From: Paenibacillus phyllosphaerae
GTDB taxonomy: Bacteria; Bacillota; Bacilli; Paenibacillales; Paenibacillaceae
NCBI RefSeq assembly: GCF_014192105.1
Contig: NZ_JACHXK010000005.1
Location: 312,804 to 376,803 of the forward strand
DNA: 64,000 bases
Reading direction: 5' to 3'
Each line of letters opens with the position of its first letter. Within the stretch, counting starts at the first letter, position 1. Position numbers and translations under genes: made by a program. The notes under the pieces were generated by a model. It was not told the origin of the DNA and searched no databases. It was given only the letters and a program-made list of their open reading frames with translations. Shown here piece after piece: positions 58,103 to 64,000 of this stretch.

Positions 58103-60076
58103 TTATCGCCGCAATTCGACGTGCATATGGGCATCGGCCTCGTCCCATGGGACGGTATAGCCTTGTCCTTTGGCACAGAAGATGGAGGACGAAGAATAGC
58201 TCGGGTCGGCATTCTTGTTATATCCCCGCATCGCGATGACGTCCCCTGGATTGTGACAACGATCGTAGCCGCCGTAGCCCATACGGATCGTTCCCCTTCC
58301 ATGGGTGAACGCCGCGAGCTCCTGGCTGTAATTCATGAAGGTTGCGACCGGTACGCGACCGGTAATGATCACTTTGTCCCCTGACGTGATCGGCGCTTCG
58401 AACGTGCCATGCGCCTGCTGCAGATCGGACATGACACGGCCGGCCTGATCGAGCTCGACTTTAACCGTTACCTCATAATACGGCTCTAGCAGCACATTGC
58501 TTGCTTTCTCCAGCCCTTGCCGCAAAGCGCGGAACGACGCTTCCCGGAAGTCGCCGCCGCTCGTATGCTTGTTATGCGCCCGGCCGCTGAGCAGCGTGAT
58601 CTTCACGTCGGTGACAGGGGATCCTGTCATGAGTCCGTGATGATCGCGTTCGAACAGATGCTGCTCGATAACATGCTGGTAATTCGTCGACAGCTGATCG
58701 GGATGGCACTCGTTACGGAACGTGATGCCGCTCCCCCGCTCTGCCGGCTCAATACGCAAGTGCACCTCGGCATAGTGGCCGAGCGGTTCAAAATGCCCCG
58801 CGCCGATGGCGCTCGTCTCCACCGTTTCCTTATACAGAATCTGCGGCGGGCCGAAGGCGATCTCGTAACCGAAGCGATCCTTCGCGATGCGCGTGAGCAC
58901 GTCCAGCTGAATGCCGCCCATCACATGCAGATGAATCTCCTGCAGCGCTTCCTCCCATACGACCTGAAGCGAAGGGTCCTCGGCATCGAGCATCCGGAAG
59001 GCGCGCAGCGCTTCCTTCGCATGGAGCTTGGCCGGGAGCTGCACCTTAGATTTCATCGTCGGCACGATCTCATAGACGGCAGATTGGCCGTTCGCGCCGA
59101 CCCCCTGCCCCGCTTGCGCCGATGACAGGCCGACCATAGCGACCAGCTGTCCGGCTTGCACTTCGTCGACAGCCGCGAACTTCGCTCCGTTATAGAGTCG
59201 CAGCTGCGTCACTTTCTCGGTGAGCGTCTCGCCTTGGAAGCGGTATTCGAGCTCGTCTCGCACGCGCATTCGCCCGCTTGTTAGTTTGACGAAGGTGATT
59301 CGGGTGCCATTATCATCATGGCGGATCTTGTAGACGCGACCACCGAATTCGGTATTCGGATCGTAGTCCGTCTCACTCAGGTCATCCAGCAGCGCAAGAA
59401 AAGGCAGCACGCCCACGTCCTGCAGCGCCGATCCGCTCATGCAAGGGAACAGACGCCCTTCCTTCACCATCGTTCGCATCCGTGCCCGCCACAACTGCTC
59501 GTCGAAAGCTTCTTCCATATAACGTTCGAGTAGCATCTCGTCCCGTTCGGCGATGAAAGCGATTCGTTCCTCCGGCCACTGTGCCGCCCCCTCCTGCTCA
59601 GACGTTATGCCCGTCATGTCGACGACATCTTCGCTCAGTGCCTGCCATATCTCTGCGAGTACGCGACCGGCGTCCGCGCCGGTCCGATCGATTTTATTGA
59701 TGAAAATTAAGGTTGGCACGTTGGCTTTCCGTAGCAGCTGCCATACCGTCTCGGTGTGTCCCTGCACGCCTTCCACCGCGCTGACGACGAGCACCGCATA
59801 ATCCATGACGGCGATCGCACGCTCCATCTCCGGCGAGAAATCGACGTGCCCTGGCGTATCGATCAACGTGTAGGTATTGCCGTTGTAGGTCATGACCGCC
59901 TGGTCGGCGAACACGGTAATGCCCCGCTCGCGCTCGACCTCGTGGCTGTCCAGGAACGCATCCTTATGATCCACCCGACCGCGCTTCTGGATGCTGTTCG
60001 TATGATAGAGCAGCTGTTCGGCAAAGGTCGTCTTGCCTGCGTCGACGTGCGCGAACATGCCGATCGTTGTGTACAT
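58103..60076 (-). CDS. EF-G-like ribosome-protection GTPase (TetM/Otr-related)
   Basis: Translational GTPase of 657 residues, TetM-like in length and layout: G1 AHVDAGKTTFAEQLL, G2 region ERGITVFADQAV, G3 DTPGHVDF, G4 NKIDRTGAD in residues 1-150, followed by domains II-V (domain IV about 440-600). Ribosome-protection proteins eject tetracycline; relatives in environmental Bacillota often have other, unproved roles. Start at 60076 follows GGAGG at seven bases; a further upstream in-frame ATG lacks a site. It follows an EamA permease gene (32 bp), suggesting co-transcription. Confidence 0.9.
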   Translation of the reverse strand: MYTTIGMFAHVDAGKTTFAEQLLYHTNSIQKRGRVDHKDAFLDSHEVERERGITVFADQAVMTYNGNTYTLIDTPGHVDFSPEMERAIAVMDYAVLVVSAVEGVQGHTETVWQLLRKANVPTLIFINKIDRTGADAGRVLAEIWQALSEDVVDMTGITSEQEGAAQWPEERIAFIAERDEMLLERYMEEAFDEQLWRARMRTMVKEGRLFPCMSGSALQDVGVLPFLALLDDLSETDYDPNTEFGGRVYKIRHDDNGTRITFVKLTSGRMRVRDELEYRFQGETLTEKVTQLRLYNGAKFAAVDEVQAGQLVAMVGLSSAQAGQGVGANGQSAVYEIVPTMKSKVQLPAKLHAKEALRAFRMLDAEDPSLQVVWEEALQEIHLHVMGGIQLDVLTRIAKDRFGYEIAFGPPQILYKETVETSAIGAGHFEPLGHYAEVHLRIEPAERGSGITFRNECHPDQLSTNYQHVIEQHLFERDHHGLMTGSPVTDVKITLLSGRAHNKHTSGGDFREASFRALRQGLEKASNVLLEPYYEVTVKVELDQAGRVMSDLQQAHGTFEAPITSGDKVIITGRVPVATFMNYSQELAAFTHGRGTIRMGYGGYDRCHNPGDVIAMRGYNKNADPSYSSSSIFCAKGQGYTVPWDEADAHMHVELRR

Positions 60077-60108
60077 GGCGATTCCTCCGTATGTATGGGT
60101 TCGTATGA

Positions 60109-61032
60109 TTAGTGCGTCACTTGCTCCTCTAACTTTTCCGCCGCCGTATCGCTTCTGGCCGGCTTCTTCATTCGGCTGGTGAGGTACACGCCCGCGAAGA
60201 CGAGACCGCCGCCGAGCACTTGAATCCACGTAATCGTCTGACCCATAATCACGCTCATTATGGCTGTGAACACCGTGATTAAATTTAGATAAATTCCGGC
60301 ACGGCTTGCGCCGATCTGTCGAATCGAGGCGTTCCAGAAAATAAACGACCCGACCGATGGGAATATGCCCATATAAAGTACGCCGGTAATCGTCTCCTTC
60401 GTAAGCGGGAAGTTGAACCCTCCGAACGATATGGCGAAAGGCAGCAGCAGAATCAGCCCGAATAGCGCCGTGACGGCTGTTCCCGCGATCGGCGGAATGC
60501 CAGCCATTCTACGGCCCAGGATGGAATAGATGGACCAGACGAGAATCGCGAGCAGCATGAGCAGATCGCCTTCATTATAGTCGATATGGATGATCTGGCT
60601 GAGCTGTCCTTTCGTTAAGACCAGCAGCACGCCGAGCAGCGAGATAAGCAAGCCGACCCCATGTTTGCCCGAGATTCTCTCTCGCAGCACCAAGGCCGAT
60701 AGCAACACGATCAATGCCGGATTCATCGCGTTCACGAGCGCCGCGTTCATCGAGGTCGTGAACCGGAGCGCCTCGTACAGCAGGAAATTGTAGCCGATCA
60801 CCCCAAAGACGGAGAGAATCAGAATGAGCCTCCACGCCTTAAACACGGACCTCCAATCCGGCTTCTCGATCAGCTGTGCGATCGGGAAGAGCAGGCAGAC
60901 CGCGATGGTCCAGCGCGAGAACGTCATCTGCAGCGGCGTCATGACATCGACGATCGACTTGCCGAAGATGTAGTTGCCCGCCCAGAACAGATTGGCTAAT
61001 ACAAGAAACAAAATCACCTTATAGCTGCGCAA
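60109..61032 (-). CDS. EamA-family drug/metabolite (DMT) permease
   Basis: About 308 residues, ten hydrophobic segments in two EamA repeats (about 10-135 and 150-295: NLFWAGNYIFGKSIVD, SVGSFIFWNASIRQIGASRAG). DMT carriers export metabolites, amino acids or drugs. Start chosen as TTG 61032 because GAGAGG is ten bases upstream; ATG 61056 is an alternative without a site. First of the two-gene EamA-GTPase unit. Confidence 0.82.
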   Translation of the reverse strand: MRSYKVILFLVLANLFWAGNYIFGKSIVDVMTPLQMTFSRWTIAVCLLFPIAQLIEKPDWRSVFKAWRLILILSVFGVIGYNFLLYEALRFTTSMNAALVNAMNPALIVLLSALVLRERISGKHGVGLLISLLGVLLVLTKGQLSQIIHIDYNEGDLLMLLAILVWSIYSILGRRMAGIPPIAGTAVTALFGLILLLPFAISFGGFNFPLTKETITGVLYMGIFPSVGSFIFWNASIRQIGASRAGIYLNLITVFTAIMSVIMGQTITWIQVLGGGLVFAGVYLTSRMKKPARSDTAAEKLEEQVTH

Positions 61033-61435
61033 TCGGCACTCGCCTCTCTTCGTCATTTTTGTGTGAAATTATGCAAAATCACTCACAACATCATGGCGCT
61101 TCATGTGTTTATTTCGTGCAATTTAGTGAAGGATGTCGAAGAAGAACGTACGGGTTAATTCGTCCGATTACGGATCTAAGTTAGCGACTTTAACCGTTAA
61201 GAGTATACGCCGAACAGCTTGCTAAGGGCAATGGCTGAACGGATATTGGACATTAATATGACTAGGGCTGGGCCCCAATGATCAACCATCGTACTTGGAT
61301 ATGTGATCAGTTATGAAAGTTCCATATATAAGCATGAATTCAACAGCGAAAATCGACGCACGGACAACGACCGACATCGAATACCGACGATTCATCAGGA
61401 TTGCCGCAGGTTGAAGCCGGATCAGCGCCAATTTC

Positions 61436-61547
61436 ATCGTAAAATGAAAGAAAAACGCGGTTTTTTCACGAAAAAGAGGGAGAGGCATCGTTGAAATACG
61501 GTTTAAAACCCCGTTTTGGACCAATTTCAGATCTCCGCTTGTCCCTC
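61436..61547. repeat. Repeat element copy A (ends in 72-bp imperfect inverted repeat)
   Basis: AAAATGAAAGAAAAACGCGG then TTTTTTCACGAAAAA and GAGGGAGAGGC (61476-61486), mirrored by GCTTGTCCCTC (61537-61547). Distance across the arms, 72 bp, equals that of copy B. Confidence 0.75.
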
Positions 61548-62059
61548 TGGAAGTGATGGGTATTAAAAGTCAATAACTGGGTGTTGTTAGCTGATCGCCG
61601 GAATGGAGCCGTGAAGCGAGTTTGGAATGTTAACGTAAGCGTGGATCGAAGAATTGGCCGTTCTATATGGAGTAATCGTCGTTATCTTGGAGAGCTGAAT
61701 GGTTCAGTTTGTCGCATGGGATGATCTTCGTTATCTTGAAAAAACGTATTCACGATATGCCATGCCACACAACGTAAACGGGAAGTCCCATTATAATAGT
61801 GAATTGAAAGTTTGGATGCTGGAGTTCCGATTATAGTTTGTCTTGTTGTTCAGCGATTATCGTTGTCTGAAGTTGTGGAATCAGCTACCCTCCACCTTTA
61901 CCAACAGTTAGCGAGCAGATCTGACCAAATGCGCAACTCGCTCTAATGGTTGCTCCCTATCCAGCTATCATTAGATCGTATTTTCACCATTCGTTCGACG
62001 GCAACGAACACGAACAGCTGAGGAATGCTGTCTGAAGCCGTGGAATCTGAACGTAATCT

Positions 62060-62171
62060 ATCAGAAAATGAAAGAAAACCCCGCTTTTTTCATAAAAAAG
62101 AGGGAGAGGCGACAGGTATTGCGTGTGAAAAACCCGGATTCGGCGTTATTTCAACGAATCGCCTCTCCCTC
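62060..62171. repeat. Repeat element copy B (72-bp inverted repeat, 13-bp perfect arms)
   Basis: AAAATGAAAGAAAACCCCGC then TTTTTTCATAAAAAA and GAGGGAGAGGCGA (62100-62112), mirrored exactly by TCGCCTCTCCCTC (62159-62171). About 44 of the first 50 positions match copy A. Confidence 0.8.
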
Positions 62172-62316
62172 ACCGGCAGACAGCATGGGCTGCCGGCTCA
62201 CCAAGGAAGACCTTGTGAAGCTGGCGGCCGATAATATCCTTAACGAGTAATGACGCAGATATGGAAACTTAATCTCCCCGTAATGTCCTTCTCAGGTTCA
62301 ATTAAGATTCGGCGCC

Positions 62317-62390
62317 TATAATAAGTCTCAACAACCCCCCTTTAATATAGAACGACTTGAGCCCGCAGCGATGCGGGCTATTTTTTTGCC
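62317..62390 (+). ncRNA. Possible short RNA: TATAAT promoter, C-rich stretch, terminator
   Basis: A perfect TATAAT (62317-62322) is followed about 7-10 bases on by AACAACCCCCCTTTAATATAG and then the terminator GCCCGCA-GCGA-TGCGGGC-TATTTTTTT ending about 62387, no open frame between. A transcript of roughly 60 nt would have a single-stranded C-rich seed able to pair with ribosome binding sites (AAAGGGGG), as in Gram-positive C-rich sRNAs. The -35 element is poor. Alternatively it is an attenuator leader of the lipoprotein gene at 62474. Confidence 0.45.
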
Positions 62391-62473
62391 CGTTATCGAC
62401 TGCTGTACGCATTCCTGCGATTCGCACGAATATGACATAGTAAGACCTACTATCCGCGAAGAGGAGGCTGCCG

Positions 62474-62929
62474 ATGAAATGGGCGCTTGGCATCATCCTG
62501 TTATGCGTAATCGTTCTGGCCGGCTGTACGGACAACTCGCCTCATAACGGCGTCATCATTAAGAAGGAGATCTACCCCGAGTTGATGGATCCCGATAACG
62601 AATACGTCTATGAATTCCGAGGGCACAGCAGCAATTGGGAAGCTGTCTTCTTCATCTATAAAACGAAAACCGCTGAGCGAGCCGCGACGAAAACCGTACT
62701 CGTGTACACCGGCAAAGATTCGCTGCCAACAGGCGAATTATCCGCTCCATATATCGCGCAGGACATCACTGGAGGCGGCAGCCTCACCATCGATAAGGCC
62801 CCTGAGCAAGGGATATACGTATTCGGCCCATCCGCATTCCCTGCATCACCGGATCAAGAATCCCCCATCCAGCTGCTTGTGCATTGGTCAACGCACGCCG
62901 AAGTCATTGAGCTGAAGCCCGCAACCTAA
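62474..62929 (+). CDS. Small unknown lipoprotein, 151 residues
   Basis: Lipoprotein signal with MKWALGIILLCVIVLAGC (Cys18) then a small beta-rich domain (EYVYEFRGHSSNWEAVFFIYKTK, GIYVFGPSAFPASPDQ). No family recognised; similar small lipoproteins with an YFxF pattern are common in Paenibacillus. Good GAGGAGG site. A small palindrome ATAGTA-AGACC-TACTAT (62437-62453) lies 21-37 bp upstream, near its likely promoter. Confidence 0.8.
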   Translation: MKWALGIILLCVIVLAGCTDNSPHNGVIIKKEIYPELMDPDNEYVYEFRGHSSNWEAVFFIYKTKTAERAATKTVLVYTGKDSLPTGELSAPYIAQDITGGGSLTIDKAPEQGIYVFGPSAFPASPDQESPIQLLVHWSTHAEVIELKPAT

Positions 62930-62982
62930 TAAAACGGTCTGCCATTATCATGTCTTCCCATCTCCCTGCCTTCCCCTATGCA

Positions 62983-63009
62983 AAAAGGAGACCCCGTAGG
63001 GTCTCCTTC
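62983..63009 (-). terminator. Intrinsic terminator of FrnE-like gene (leftward)
   Basis: AAGGAGACCC-CGTA-GGGTCTCCTT stem then TTTTTGC on the minus strand. Confidence 0.9.
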
Positions 63010-63060
63010 ACGATCTAGGCCGCATTGCCAGATTTCCTGCAATGCCCGCCCCCTATATGC

Positions 63061-63765
63061 TTAGTCGCCAATGCCGCAAGAACCGTCCGTGCAGGCCGCA
63101 TCGTTGGCCGAGTCCACGACCTTGAGCGGCTGCTGATCTTCCCACGCCTGGCCCAGCGCATTCAGGAACACGCCGCCCGGCTGTGCGCCGGATACCGCAT
63201 ACTTGCGGTTGATGACATAGAACGGCACGCCGCGTATGCCCAGCCGGCTGCCTTCCTCTTCTTCGGAACGCACTTGCGCCGTGAACTGGTCGCTCGCCAG
63301 CATCGCCAGCGCAGCTTCACGATCCAGACCCGCTTCCGCGGCCAAGTTAGCCAGCGTCTCGTGATCGCTCACATTGACCGAGTCCGTGAAATACGCGCGG
63401 AACAACAGTTCCGTTACCGCCGTACGTTTCCCGTATTGGTCGGCAAAATGGCTCAGACGATGCGCATCGAACGTATTCGTCAGCTTCATGTCGTCGATGT
63501 TGAACGTTACGCCCTCGGCTGCCGCCTGCTGCGTGACGTTCTGATTCATGTTGATGGCTTCCTGACGGCTCATGCCGTATTTCTTGGAGAGCATGTCGTG
63601 CGCGTCATAAGGCACTTGCTTCGGCGCGTTCGGATCGAGCTCGAAGCTGCGATACACGACCTCTACATTCTCGTTATGCGCGAATTCCTGCAGTGCCGTC
63701 TCGAACCGGCGTTTACCAATATAACAGAACGGACAAGCAACGTCCGACCATACTTCTACTTGCAT
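63061..63765 (-). CDS. DsbA-family oxidoreductase, FrnE type
   Basis: 234-residue thioredoxin-fold protein without a signal peptide. Redox motif CPFC in DVACPFCYIGKRRFE, cis-proline in GIRGVPFYVINRKYAVSG, and the FrnE C-terminal second cysteine pair C-TDGS-C near the end. FrnE proteins act as cytosolic disulfide isomerase/chaperones and in Deinococcus protect against cadmium and oxidative stress. Start at 63765 has AGAGGTGA at five bases; a GTG at 63774 is less likely. Monocistronic with its own terminator. Confidence 0.92.
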   Translation of the reverse strand: MQVEVWSDVACPFCYIGKRRFETALQEFAHNENVEVVYRSFELDPNAPKQVPYDAHDMLSKKYGMSRQEAINMNQNVTQQAAAEGVTFNIDDMKLTNTFDAHRLSHFADQYGKRTAVTELLFRAYFTDSVNVSDHETLANLAAEAGLDREAALAMLASDQFTAQVRSEEEEGSRLGIRGVPFYVINRKYAVSGAQPGGVFLNALGQAWEDQQPLKVVDSANDAACTDGSCGIGD

Positions 63766-63922
63766 TGGGGTCACCTCTATTCATCGTTACATTCATTATA
63801 TTTCACTTTAAAATATTAAGCAATATACGAAAGGTAACAAACTTGGCGCGATCGGCTCATTCGTCGATTTTCCCCTAATCAACTCTATAAGTATGATAGT
63901 GTCGCTGCCGCTCGTGACTCTG

Positions 63923-64000
63923 CTACGGCTTATAGCGTACCACGGTCTTCCGCTCCGTATCCCACTGCCAAGGCGTGTCCTTACCGATCAGATGATAGCC
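63923..64000 (-). CDS. C-terminal end of an unidentified gene
   Basis: 25 codons in frame end DTERKTVVRYKP and a TAG at 63925-63923. The stretch GYHLIGKDTPWQWD has protein-like composition, but its family cannot be told from so short a piece. The gene starts right of the window. The gap 63766-63922 to FrnE shows no recognised element. Confidence 0.5.
   Translation of the reverse strand, partial: GYHLIGKDTPWQWDTERKTVVRYKP

Larger units (their letters stand above)
61033..62473. other. 1.4-kb gene-poor, AT-richer region with repeats and an orphan terminator
   Basis: No gene with family support was found. The region is less GC-rich than its flanks and holds two copies of a 112-bp element (61436-61547 and 62060-62171), a shorter repeated word TCTGAAG-YY-GTGGAATC (61866 and 62031 regions), and a promoter-terminator pair at 62317-62387. 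A 60-codon frame at 62068-62250 (ending LTKEDLVKLAADNILNE) overlaps one element and may be a gene remnant. Confidence 0.6.

Noticed and set aside
61057..61130. Possible attenuator leader ahead of the EamA-TetM-like operon
   Set aside because: Two loosely related GTGAAATTATGCAAAA-like words occur, but no leader peptide or terminator/antiterminator pair could be drawn.
62068..62250. 60-codon frame with a plausible C-terminus (LTKEDLVKLAADNILNE)
   Set aside because: It overlaps the repeat element, lacks a ribosome binding site, and its first half is repeat-derived; recorded only as a possible remnant.
1..64000. tRNA, rRNA, transposase, integrase and phage signatures
   Set aside because: None was recognised on either strand by eye; a dedicated search would be needed to exclude short tRNA-like elements.

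Overview
The window looks like chromosomal DNA of a spore-forming, fairly GC-rich Bacillota, most likely a Paenibacillus or close relative. This rests on family content and style: strong AGGAGG-type ribosome binding sites, PucR, YtrA-type GntR, HxlR, UppP, a CBO0543-family membrane protein, CotH, peptidase T, DUF1641-Ndh with a Rex-like site, and MCPs without chemotaxis operons. No rRNA, tRNA, CRISPR array, transposase or phage gene was recognised. Species is not determinable here.

Region 1 (1-15160) is a near-complete reductive pyrimidine degradation locus. One leftward operon reads M20 carbamoylase, PreT, PreA, dihydropyrimidinase. A rightward PucR regulator is divergent from it. A second leftward operon reads ABC ATPase, two permeases, substrate-binding lipoprotein, nitrilase-type beta-ureidopropionase, CoA-acylating semialdehyde dehydrogenase and omega-aminotransferase. 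Together they can import a pyrimidine and convert uracil or thymine to acetyl- or propionyl-CoA. Both operon promoter regions carry the same 18-bp motif, CATTAGACA-N4-GTCAA, and a chemoreceptor is divergent from the transporter operon.

Region 2 (15.5-36.9 kb) is mixed. It holds the chemoreceptor; a stand-alone adenylation-carrier-reductase NRPS protein; cutC and uppP; a UvrD-like helicase; a YtrA-type regulator with its ABC transporter and a clear promoter/operator; an alkyltransferase-like protein; a diguanylate cyclase; an unknown secreted-looking repeat protein with a four-fold 11-bp operator; several small membrane proteins; a nucleoside hydrolase; and a second chemoreceptor.

Region 3 (37-50.5 kb) has a cyclic-nucleotide-binding/anion-transporter fusion, a heterodimeric ABC exporter, an MFS exporter with an upstream winged-helix/TPR regulator and tandem 11-bp repeats, a nitroreductase with divergent HxlR regulator, and DUF1641-Ndh with a Rex-like box.

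Region 4 (50.6-55.5 kb) is a phosphate-flavoured cluster: VTC-domain polyphosphate polymerase, DUF4956 membrane protein and a CotH-kinase lipoprotein with a glycine-rich tail, divergent from a purple-acid-phosphatase-like enzyme with a PhoP-like box.

Region 5 (55.5-64 kb) has tandem hairpin repeats, an AraC/GyrI regulator, peptidase T, a TetM-like ribosome-protection GTPase with an EamA permease, a 1.4-kb gene-poor stretch with two 112-bp repeat elements and a possible short RNA, a small lipoprotein, and an FrnE-like DsbA oxidoreductase.

All motifs were read by eye; no alignment or folding program was run.
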